From Pedobacter sp. Leaf41 (GTDB taxonomy: Bacteria; Bacteroidota; Bacteroidia; Sphingobacteriales; Sphingobacteriaceae): 64,000 nucleotides of DNA. Shown one piece after another: positions 51,206-59,154 of the stretch (positions within the stretch are counted from its first letter, which is position 1; each line of letters opens with the position of its first letter). The notes below the pieces were generated by a model. The model had not been told where the DNA came from and did no database searches. It saw nothing but the letters and a program-made list of their open reading frames with translations. A program made the position numbers and the translations under genes. Location of the stretch: NCBI RefSeq assembly GCF_001422545.1, contig NZ_LMLE01000006.1:238982-302981 (forward strand). The letters are read 5' to 3'.

Positions 51206-53395
51206 TTAATCTCTCTCTACAAACTCTTCCTTAACCAAGCTCCAAAGCAACTTTCTTACTTCTTTGAAATCGTTTAGATAATATTTTGCTTCAGATAAGT
51301 TATTACCAACTTTAACGGTAATCGCATCATCTGGCAAGGCCCTGAAGATATCTTCATCGGTGTGATCATCACCAAGGGCTATAATAAAATCTGGTTGTTT
51401 GTTGTAAAGCCAATTCAACGCAGCTTTACCTTTATTTACTTCAATGTTCTTGAATTCAATTACTTTATTGCCTGGCATCAATTGCAAACCTTTGTCGGCA
51501 GCCAAGATTTTCATGTGGCTAACAATTTCATTTGCCCTTAATTCGCCCAATCCTTCTTCAGCTTTGCGATAATGCCAAACTAATGAATAACTTTTTTCTT
51601 CGATAAAAGATCCAGGAGTTCTATCGGTATAAGTTTCCAATAATGAACGAATTTCGCCTTTCCATTGGTCGGTAAGCAGTGGCAAACAATTCCATTTATC
51701 GCCCTGAGCTTTTTGCCAAGCACCATGCTCTGCAATCATATCTACTTTTAAATGTCCGAACCATTTTTCAAGTGTTTCATTCCGTCTTCCACTAATAATG
51801 ACAACTGTATTAGCAGAATCTAAAGTTAGGTTTTCAATCAAATCATAAAGCTCATCATCAGGAGATGCATCGTCGATATTTCCAGTAAAATCTACCAGCG
51901 TACCATCATAATCAAGAAACAGTACCCGGTTTTTCGTTTCAGCATATTTTGCAGCTATAATTTCGTTAACAGAATTTACTGCATGTTTTGTTTGTAATGA
52001 TTTTTGAGAATCTTTCACTTCGTTTAATCTTAAAATAAAATTGTTTACCCAATGTTTAACATTGAATTTTTCTACAATTGCCCGCATGGCTTTCATACGG
52101 GTTTGCTGTTCTTCTTGAGGCATTTTTAAGGCCGTAACAATAGCCTCCATAATATCGCCCAAGTTGTTTGGATTAACTATTAGTGCGTCGGTTAACTCCT
52201 TTGATGCTCCAGCCATTTCACTTAAAATCAGTACACCATCTTCCTCGTTTCTACTGGCCACGTATTCTTTGCTTACTAAATTCATCCCATCACGCATAGG
52301 CGTAACCAGGCAAATATCTGCTGATGCATATAAAGCAGATAACACTTCAATAGGGAAAGATCGGTAGAAGTAATTTACCGGGATCCAATCCATCGATCGG
52401 TAACGGGCATTGAGATTTCCAACAAATTGGTCTATCTGTTCACGCAGTTCATGGTATTGAGGAACCGTATCTCTTGATGGAACTACAATCATAAATAACT
52501 CAATTTTCCCGATGTATTCGGGATGTACTTGTACGAGCAGTTCAAGGGCTTTTAGGCGCTCTAGTATGCCTTTGCTATAATCCAATCTATCAATGGAAAG
52601 AATTATTTTCATATCTTCTTTTCCATTTCTAAAATCTCTTATTTCTTGTTTTACGGCTTCTGTTGTGGTTAATGATGAAAATTTTTCGAAATCTATTCCC
52701 ATCGGGAAAGCTTCTATTACGATTTGCCTTTCGTTACTGTTGAGCACATTTGATGACGAATTTATCGGTAGTAAACGGGTTGCAGTGCTGATGAAATGGC
52801 GAACATCATCATAAGTATGGAAGCCTATTAAGTCTGCACCGATTAATCCGTTCAGTATTTCTTCACGCCAAGGGATTAATCTAAATATTTCGTAAGAAGG
52901 AAAAGGGATATGCTGGAAAAATCCGATAGTAGAATTAGGTAATTTTTCTCTCAAAATTCCCGGTAATAAAAGTAATTGGTAATCTTGAATCCATATTTTA
53001 TCTCTTCTGTTGAGCACCTTCATGGCACTTTTTGCAAACTTGTCGTTCACCGATTTATAGCAATCCCAATAACTTTGCTCGTAATGGGCATAAGTAACCA
53101 GGTAATGGAAAACCGGCCATAACACCTCATTTGAAAAGCCTTCGTAATATAAATTGATTTCTTCTTGAGTAAGGAAAACAGGATAAAGATTGAGTTCTCC
53201 TAATTTTTGAATTACTTCTTCTTGTCTTTCTTCAGGAACCTCGATTCCTGGCCAGCCAACCCAAATGGAATTGCCTGATTTGTACACGTCTCCCAATCCG
53301 GTAGCAAGGCCGCCCTCGCTCGGAATAAAGGTGTACTCGTTATTTTCTTCAATGATTTTAACGGGTAGTCTGTTCGATATTATAACTGTCTTCAT
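51206..53395 (-). CDS. Bifunctional trehalose-6-phosphate synthase/phosphatase (OtsA-OtsB fusion)
   Basis: 729 residues from the ATG at 53395; an in-frame ATG at 53431 would add 12 residues, but GT20 enzymes begin at VIISNRLPVK. Residues 1-470 are the GT20 synthase (GGLATGLGDVYKSGNSIWVG, IWIQDYQLLLLPGILREKLP, GFFQHIPFPSYEIFRLIPWR, LSIDRLDYSKGILERLKALE). Residues 490-729 are a HAD phosphatase (VLFLDYDGTLVDF, VIISGRRNETLEKWF, IALGDDHTDEDIF). The protein makes trehalose from UDP-glucose (or ADP-glucose) and glucose-6-phosphate via the phosphate ester. It probably links to the glycogen genes upstream in carbon storage and stress. Confidence 0.95.
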   Translation of the reverse strand: MKTVIISNRLPVKIIEENNEYTFIPSEGGLATGLGDVYKSGNSIWVGWPGIEVPEERQEEVIQKLGELNLYPVFLTQEEINLYYEGFSNEVLWPVFHYLVTYAHYEQSYWDCYKSVNDKFAKSAMKVLNRRDKIWIQDYQLLLLPGILREKLPNSTIGFFQHIPFPSYEIFRLIPWREEILNGLIGADLIGFHTYDDVRHFISTATRLLPINSSSNVLNSNERQIVIEAFPMGIDFEKFSSLTTTEAVKQEIRDFRNGKEDMKIILSIDRLDYSKGILERLKALELLVQVHPEYIGKIELFMIVVPSRDTVPQYHELREQIDQFVGNLNARYRSMDWIPVNYFYRSFPIEVLSALYASADICLVTPMRDGMNLVSKEYVASRNEEDGVLILSEMAGASKELTDALIVNPNNLGDIMEAIVTALKMPQEEQQTRMKAMRAIVEKFNVKHWVNNFILRLNEVKDSQKSLQTKHAVNSVNEIIAAKYAETKNRVLFLDYDGTLVDFTGNIDDASPDDELYDLIENLTLDSANTVVIISGRRNETLEKWFGHLKVDMIAEHGAWQKAQGDKWNCLPLLTDQWKGEIRSLLETYTDRTPGSFIEEKSYSLVWHYRKAEEGLGELRANEIVSHMKILAADKGLQLMPGNKVIEFKNIEVNKGKAALNWLYNKQPDFIIALGDDHTDEDIFRALPDDAITVKVGNNLSEAKYYLNDFKEVRKLLWSLVKEEFVERD

Positions 53396-53579
53396 GCTTG
53401 TATTTGATGTATCCACATAAATAAAAGCCATTTAAACACCTTTTGTTTGAATTTTGTTTGAAAACAAACATTGAAATGATTTAAGAAAAAATATCAATCA
53501 CAGATGAAAGGCAAAAAAACAGATGAGGAAAATTGATTTTTAATCTGCATCAATTTTTGAAATCCTTTGGTTAAAAAAC

Positions 53580-54938
53580 CTAAACATAGTTAAACACCAA
53601 TGAAAAAGTTGTTTGCTCATTTGGAGTGGAAACTACTTCGATGCTGCCGCGGTGCATTTTCATAATGTTGCGACTAATGGTTAAACCGATGCCCGAGCCA
53701 TTTTTACGGGTGGTATAAAAGGGAACGAAAATTTTCTCCAAGTCTTCCGGTGCAATTCCTTTTCCGTTGTCGGTTACATCGATGTAAAGTTTCGTGTTTT
53801 CCAAGCGATAACTGACCGAAATGTGTGGATTTTCATTTTCTTCGACTGCATAAATGCCATTGGTAATAAGGTTAATTAGAACTTGTTCAATCAATTTTAA
53901 ATCAAGTTGAACAGTGATCTTTGAGGAAGTTTGCTCCACCTCAAGCACCACATTTTTAACTTTCGCAAAGGGCTGCATCAACACTTTAATGTGTTTTAAA
54001 ATTTCCCCAATGGTATGCGATTCTAAATTTGGTGTTGGTAATTCGGCAATCAAGCGGTAATCTTTTACAAAGTCTAGTAAGCCGGTAGAGCGTCGTTTGA
54101 TGGTTTGTAACGCAGTTTTCAAATCTTCCATTTCATCCAAATCCAAATTCTCTCTGTCCGTTACCATGCTGTTAATCGTATCGGATAACGAGCTGATTGG
54201 GGTAATGGAATTTAATATTTCATGAGATATCACACCGATTAATCGATTCCAGGCTTCAGTTTCTTTTTGTTCGATTTCATCCTTAATGTTCTGAAAGCTG
54301 ATGATGGTGTAATTTTTTCCGTATAGATTTAATGGAATAACCTCGGTAGATAGCTGGATGAACTTTTCCTGAATTTTTAATTCCAGAAACCGTTTTCCGC
54401 CTGAAGAAATCTGATCGACTTCATTGGCGAAATTTGGTATGTGTTGTTTGAGGCGATGCCAGTATTTATAAGCAGGAACGCCCAATAGATTCGATGCCGC
54501 CTGATTAAAAAAGGCAATCTCTTCATTATCCTGTGCGGTTTTTGTATTATTAACCACAATTACCCCAACCGGAACTTGTTCCAAAATGGTTTTAATCAGC
54601 TGAAACATCGCTTCTTGTTCCAATCTGATTTGTTTGTGCACCTGCAGAATTTCGCTGAAGGATTCGTATAACTCAGGGAAACTGCCTTTTGTGGCTTTAT
54701 TCTTGAAATTCAAAGTATGGTCGCGGGTTTTGACAGCTAAAATGAAACGTTTAATATCCGAACGAATTTCGTTTATGTAATAGTACAGCGAAATTATCGA
54801 ACCCAATAAAATTAAGCCTACTCCAATAATCGTAAACCATAATTGGGTGTTTTGGATAAGATAGAATAGGAGATAGCCCAGCAAATTAATGAGGAGTAAC
54901 CTGGATATTAGACGAAAAGTAAATCGTTTGTAGAACAT
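53580..54938 (-). CDS. Membrane sensor histidine kinase, NtrY-like
   Basis: 452 residues. Two N-terminal membrane helices (LLLINLLGYLLFYLI and WFTIIGVGLILLGSIISLYY) with almost no periplasmic loop, then a HAMP-like linker, a PAS domain (FQLIKTILEQVPVGVIVVNN), and the kinase: histidine in LIGVISHEILNSITPISSLS, N box VLINLITNGIYAVEEN, G boxes TDNGKGIAPEDL and SGIGLTISRNIMK. The HEILNSITP motif is characteristic of NtrY/NtrB-type kinases. It is the partner of the response regulator gene 84 bases upstream on the same strand. Confidence 0.93.
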   Translation of the reverse strand: MFYKRFTFRLISRLLLINLLGYLLFYLIQNTQLWFTIIGVGLILLGSIISLYYYINEIRSDIKRFILAVKTRDHTLNFKNKATKGSFPELYESFSEILQVHKQIRLEQEAMFQLIKTILEQVPVGVIVVNNTKTAQDNEEIAFFNQAASNLLGVPAYKYWHRLKQHIPNFANEVDQISSGGKRFLELKIQEKFIQLSTEVIPLNLYGKNYTIISFQNIKDEIEQKETEAWNRLIGVISHEILNSITPISSLSDTINSMVTDRENLDLDEMEDLKTALQTIKRRSTGLLDFVKDYRLIAELPTPNLESHTIGEILKHIKVLMQPFAKVKNVVLEVEQTSSKITVQLDLKLIEQVLINLITNGIYAVEENENPHISVSYRLENTKLYIDVTDNGKGIAPEDLEKIFVPFYTTRKNGSGIGLTISRNIMKMHRGSIEVVSTPNEQTTFSLVFNYV

Positions 54939-55022
54939 AATTTTAAGGTTAAAGGTTGAGGTTTTTGAGGTAGAGGTTTTGCTTTCGAAACAAACCTTTT
55001 ACCTATTACGATCTCCCTTAAA

Positions 55023-56393
55023 TTAAATGCCGAATTTTTCAATCCTCCTATATAAAGCCGCTCTGGTTAAACCCAGCTCTGCCGCTGCTTTTGATATATT
55101 CCCTTTGTGTTTGTCAATAGCTTTTTGCACCATCATTTTTTCCATTTCGCCGAGCGCCATTTCGTCTGGCATTGATGTGTTTTGTGCAAACCGCTGCGGA
55201 CTTAATTGCAAATCTGCTTCTGAAATTTCATTTCCATCACTCATAATAACGGCACGTTCCAAAACATGCTGCAGTTCCCGAACATTTCCTGGCCATTTAT
55301 AATTTAATAAAACATCTTCCGCTTTAGGGCTTAAACTTCGGGTTTCTTTATGGTATTTTATGCTAAAAACCTGCATAAAATGATTGGATAAAAGCAATAT
55401 ATCCCTTCCTCGTTTTCGTAGTGGTGGTAACAGCAGTTCTACTGTATTTATTCTGAACAATAAATCTTGTCTGAAAGTATTTTTGGAAACCATTTCATTC
55501 AAAGGCATATTGGTGGCTGTAATTAAACGAACATTTACTTTACGTTCTTTACTTTCGCCAAGGCGGATTACGGTTCGGTTTTGTAAAACGCTTAATAATT
55601 TTGCTTGAAGGGGCAAAGTGAGGTTTCCAATTTCATCTAAAAATATCGTTCCGCCATCTGCTAATTCAAAGCGACCAGGTTTATCTTCTTTTGCATCGGT
55701 AAAAGCGCCTCTGGCGTATCCAAATAGTTCGCTTTCGAAAAGATTTTCATTTAATGAACCTAAATCTACATGCATAAAAACCTGGTTCTTACGTTGCGAT
55801 TTGCCGTGAATTTCATAAGCGAAGACTTGTTTACCCGTGCCGTTTTCGCCTAAAATCAAAACGTTGGCATCTGTTGGCGCAACCTTCAGCAGTGTGTTTT
55901 GAAGTTGTTTAATTCCATCGGCCTCGCCAACGATATGCTCAAAACCACGTGTCATATCTTTGTGTAGCGAAGTGTGGATTTTCTCTAATTTCTTAACCTT
56001 TCTGGTTGATTCGCGAAGTTTCGACGCTGCGGAAATGGTGGCAAAAAGTTTTTCGTTTTCCCAGGGTTTAAGAATGAAATCTGTTGCACCGTTTTTAATC
56101 GCTTTAACTGCAAGCTCAACGTTTCCGAAAGCAGTCATTAAAATAACCACATAATCTTTATCAATCGATAGGATGTGTTCCAGCCAGTATAAACCTTCAC
56201 GACCGTCGCTAGCGCCCTTCTGATAATTCATATCGAGCAAGATTATATCAACCTCGTTTTTACTGAGTAATACATTTATTTCCTTCGGAGATTTACAGGT
56301 AATAACTTGCTTCACTTGCTGTTTTAGAAACAAGCGGGCACTTAAAAGAATGTCATCATCATCATCGATGATTAAAACTGTGGCGTTTAACAT
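55023..56393 (-). CDS. Sigma-54-dependent response regulator, NtrC family
   Basis: 456 residues with three domains. Receiver: acidic pocket in TVLIIDDDDDILLSARLFLK, phosphorylated aspartate in DIILLDMNYQKG, lysine in FILKPWENEKLF. AAA+ domain: Walker A LGENGTGKQVFAYEIHG, Walker B GGTIFLDEIGNL, and a sigma-54-contacting loop that reads GAFTDA (229-234) instead of GAFTGA. Fis-type helix-turn-helix at the end (NISKAAAELGLTRAALYRRI). It should activate sigma-54 promoters, and the divergent export operon has one. The pair of kinase and regulator is transcribed away from it. Confidence 0.95.
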   Translation of the reverse strand: MLNATVLIIDDDDDILLSARLFLKQQVKQVITCKSPKEINVLLSKNEVDIILLDMNYQKGASDGREGLYWLEHILSIDKDYVVILMTAFGNVELAVKAIKNGATDFILKPWENEKLFATISAASKLRESTRKVKKLEKIHTSLHKDMTRGFEHIVGEADGIKQLQNTLLKVAPTDANVLILGENGTGKQVFAYEIHGKSQRKNQVFMHVDLGSLNENLFESELFGYARGAFTDAKEDKPGRFELADGGTIFLDEIGNLTLPLQAKLLSVLQNRTVIRLGESKERKVNVRLITATNMPLNEMVSKNTFRQDLLFRINTVELLLPPLRKRGRDILLLSNHFMQVFSIKYHKETRSLSPKAEDVLLNYKWPGNVRELQHVLERAVIMSDGNEISEADLQLSPQRFAQNTSMPDEMALGEMEKMMVQKAIDKHKGNISKAAAELGLTRAALYRRIEKFGI

Positions 56394-56640
56394 AGACTTA
56401 AATTTTAAAAAAAAACACCCCTTTTCAGAGGTAATGGCATTGTTTTTTTTATACTTTCACTCTCATTGAAGAGCGGGAAATTGTGGTTAGATAGTTTTTA
56501 TAACCTATTTATATTGTATGTTTTAAAAAACCTCACCCTGTTAAAGGAAGAAGTATTTGGTGTTTTTCTACTTTCACTCGGGATCTAAAGGCAACTGGTT
56601 AGAGCAAGTTTTTCTTGTCATTTTATTATGTTCTGCTCTC

Positions 56641-56680
56641 CGCCCCTCTCTTAAAGGAGAGGGGATGAAGGGGTGAGGTT
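56641..56680. repeat. Small palindromic repeat (cccctctcttaaaggagagg)
   Basis: Hairpin cccctctc / gagagggg around ttaaag, followed by atgaaggggtgagg. It belongs to the same family as the repeats at 38311, 58095 and 61529, though each copy differs. Confidence 0.6.
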
Positions 56681-56696
56681 CTGTCCTCAAAAATAA

Positions 56697-56735
56697 CTAA
56701 ACTGTCCGCTCCCGCACATAAACTGTCCGATAATG
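56697..56735 (+). promoter_or_regulatory. Two upstream activator sites 21 bp apart
   Basis: taaactgtccg occurs at 56698-56708 and again at 56719-56729, exactly 21 bases apart, two helical turns. The first continues as an imperfect palindrome, TGTCCG-CTCC-CGCACA; the second as TGTCCG-ATAA-TGAACA. They lie about 75-105 bases upstream of the sigma-54 promoter, the usual distance for NtrC-type activator sites. The adjacent regulator is the expected binder. Confidence 0.7.
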
Positions 56736-56802
56736 AACAAACTAAAATACTAAAAATTCTTAAGCTATTAATTTTCAGTATTTTATCTTAATTTATATCG
56801 TT

Positions 56803-56817
56803 TGGCACAAGCTTGGC
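56803..56817 (+). promoter_or_regulatory. Sigma-54 (-24/-12) promoter
   Basis: TGGCAC at 56803-56808 with TTGGCA at 56813-56818. The invariant GG (56804-56805) and GC (56816-56817) are separated by ten bases, exactly as required. The -12 element reads TGGC where consensus is TTGC. Transcription would start near 56829, 19 bases before the adaptor ATG. Confidence 0.8.
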
Positions 56818-56847
56818 ATAACGGAGATCAAACAGTACAACCGAACA

Positions 56848-58092
56848 ATGGACAAAAAAATTGAAAAGAAAAGATTTAGCACTAAAGCCCTGATTATTAT
56901 TGGTGGAGCACTTGCTTTCGTAGCAATTGTAATTTATGGCTATACTTTATCTTTAAAAAAAACCTACAGTGCAGATGCGGAAAAACTAACTATTAGTAAA
57001 GTAGAGTACGGTGATTTTGAAGATGTAGTTTTATTAAATGCAAGTGTTGTACCGTTAACTTCAGTAATTGTAAGTTCATCGGAGGGCGGAACAGTTGCCG
57101 AAATTTTTACCGAAAATGGTGCTTCTGTAGTTAAAGGAACACCTTTATTAAGGATTTCGAATTCCAATGCCATGTTGAGTTATACTTCGAGCCAAACCGC
57201 TGCCACTGAACAAATTAATCAATTGAGAAAATCGAGATTAGATTTGGAGCAAAATCAAAGGGTTTTAAATCAGGATGTTTTGGATGTTGAAAATAGTTTA
57301 AGAACTGCTGCTCGCCAATATCGCTTGGATAGTTCTTTGTTTGCGAAAAAAGTGATTACACTTCAGGAGTTTAACAAGTCTACTCAAGATTACGAATACT
57401 ATCAGGGAAAACTTAAGATTGTACGCCAGGCAGTAAAACAAGAAAATCAAAGCAGAAGAATGCAACTTTCACAAATAGACCAGTCGATGGGGCAGATGAA
57501 TGAGAGTTTGGAAATGATTCGGAAAAATATAGAAAATATGACGATCAAAGCGCCGGTTTCTGGTAAATTATCATCTTACGATCCTGTTATCGGAAAATCA
57601 TACAACTCGAATGAAATGATTGGGAAAATTGATGTTTTGCAAGGTTATAAATTGCAAGCCGGTGTAGATGAATATTATATCAACCGTGTAAAGGAGGGGC
57701 AGACTTCCACCTGCGAATTTAACGGAAAAACATATAATTTAACTGTGAGCAAAGTAATTCCAGAGGTTACAGCAGGGCAGTTTCAGGTAGAAATGGTTTT
57801 CAAGGGTGCTGCACCGGAGGGTTTGCGTCGTGGTTTATCCCTTCAAACGAAGTTAACTTTGTCTGACAATAGCAAATCTTTACTATTGGCTCAAGGTCAG
57901 TTTTTTCAAAGTACAGGTGGTTCGTGGGTGTTTGTGGTAAACAATGGTAAAGCAACCAAGAAAAATGTAAAAATTGGCAGAAAAAACTATCTGTATTACG
58001 AAATTTTGGATGGTTTACAAAAAGGCGATGAAGTGATCACCTCATCTTACGATCAGTTTAACCAATACGATCAGGTGGAGATCAGTAAGTAA
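56848..58092 (+). CDS. Periplasmic adaptor (HlyD/MacA-like membrane fusion protein)
   Basis: 414 residues. One membrane helix near the N-terminus (LIIIGGALAFVAIVIYGYTL), a lipoyl half-motif (ASVVPLTSVIVSSSEGGTVA), a coiled-coil hairpin (about 105-220), the second lipoyl half (IENMTIKAPVSGKLSSYDPV) and a beta barrel, ending in VFVVNNGKATKKNVKIGRKN. It bridges an inner-membrane ABC transporter and probably an outer-membrane channel. It is the first gene after the sigma-54 promoter. Confidence 0.92.
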   Translation: MDKKIEKKRFSTKALIIIGGALAFVAIVIYGYTLSLKKTYSADAEKLTISKVEYGDFEDVVLLNASVVPLTSVIVSSSEGGTVAEIFTENGASVVKGTPLLRISNSNAMLSYTSSQTAATEQINQLRKSRLDLEQNQRVLNQDVLDVENSLRTAARQYRLDSSLFAKKVITLQEFNKSTQDYEYYQGKLKIVRQAVKQENQSRRMQLSQIDQSMGQMNESLEMIRKNIENMTIKAPVSGKLSSYDPVIGKSYNSNEMIGKIDVLQGYKLQAGVDEYYINRVKEGQTSTCEFNGKTYNLTVSKVIPEVTAGQFQVEMVFKGAAPEGLRRGLSLQTKLTLSDNSKSLLLAQGQFFQSTGGSWVFVVNNGKATKKNVKIGRKNYLYYEILDGLQKGDEVITSSYDQFNQYDQVEISK

Positions 58093-58094
58093 TA

Positions 58095-58225
58095 GCCCCA
58101 CCCAACCTCCCCAGAGGGGAGGAGTGCAAGGAGCAAACATAGATAACGAAAAAGCTAAATTGTTAGCACAAATTTAATTAATAAGCACAATACCAAAGCC
58201 CTCGCTACTGGGAAGGGTTGGGGCG
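58095..58225. repeat. Palindromic repeat within the export operon
   Basis: Ends gccccacccaacc and gggttggggc are inverted repeats, with an inner hairpin cctccccagaggggagg. It lies between two genes that should be on one mRNA, so it forms a large hairpin within the transcript. Confidence 0.7.
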
Positions 58226-58247
58226 AAATACTTGATACCAACAAGCT

Positions 58248-58946
58248 ATGATAAAAATAGAAAACTTAGAAAAAGTTTATAAAACTGAAGAAGTAGAAAC
58301 TACAGCTCTAAACGGAATTAATCTTCATGTAAAAGAAGGTGAATTTGTTTCGATTATGGGCCCATCTGGCTGCGGAAAATCTACGCTTTTGAACGTAATG
58401 GGTTTATTGGATAAACCCGAAAGCGGAAGTTACAAGTTTATCGATACGGAACTTTTAACCTTAAACGATAGAGAGCGTTCTAATTTCCGTAAAAGAAATA
58501 TGGGATTCGTTTTCCAGAATTTCAACTTAATTGATGAGTTAACGGTTTTCGAAAACATCGAATTACCACTCATTTACAATAAAATTCCTGCTGGTGAACG
58601 TAAAAAGTTAGTTAACGAAATCATCGAAAGAATGAATATCGTAAATCGTAGCGGACACTTTCCACAACAACTTTCTGGTGGTCAGCAGCAGCGTGTTGCG
58701 GTTGCCAGAGCTTTGGTAACCAAACCAAAGTTGGTTTTAGCCGATGAGCCTACTGGTAATTTGGATAGTTCGCATGGTAACGAAGTAATGGAGTTGCTTT
58801 GTGAATTAAATGAAACGGGCACTACGATCGTAATGGTAACGCACTCGAGTCACGATGCTAGTTTCTCAAACAGAATCATCAATCTGAAAGATGGCCATGT
58901 GATTTCTGAGAAGATAAATAAAAGCCGGAACGAGGAATTGATATAG
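58248..58946 (+). CDS. ABC transporter ATP-binding protein, MacB/LolD type
   Basis: 232 residues. Walker A MGPSGCGKSTLLNVMG, Q-loop FVFQNFNLIDELT, signature LSGGQQQRVAVARALV and Walker B LVLADEPTGNLDSS. The TGNLDS sequence is typical of the MacB/LolD/FtsE group, which works with FtsX-like permeases such as the two encoded downstream. Confidence 0.95.
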   Translation: MIKIENLEKVYKTEEVETTALNGINLHVKEGEFVSIMGPSGCGKSTLLNVMGLLDKPESGSYKFIDTELLTLNDRERSNFRKRNMGFVFQNFNLIDELTVFENIELPLIYNKIPAGERKKLVNEIIERMNIVNRSGHFPQQLSGGQQQRVAVARALVTKPKLVLADEPTGNLDSSHGNEVMELLCELNETGTTIVMVTHSSHDASFSNRIINLKDGHVISEKINKSRNEELI

Positions 58947-59154
58947 ATGACTTAAAAGTTATGGGTTACCAGTTACCAAGCTGAACTCATACCTAAATCT
59001 CTTGCTAATTAAAAATAGTTTTAGTTTAATGATAGGCCAGCCGAATCTTCCTGGATGGGAAGATTTGGGTAAGGCGCTTGAAGGCTAAAAGTCAAACGTA
59101 GTAAGTTCTACACACTGTACTTATGACTTAAACTAACCATGTAAAACTCAAAAG

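Larger units (their letters stand above)
56394..56847. other. Divergent regulatory region of the export operon
   Basis: 454 bases between the regulator gene and the adaptor gene. It contains a palindromic repeat (56641-56680), two regulator-site candidates (56697-56735) and a sigma-54 promoter (56803-56817). I saw no gene here. Confidence 0.65.
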
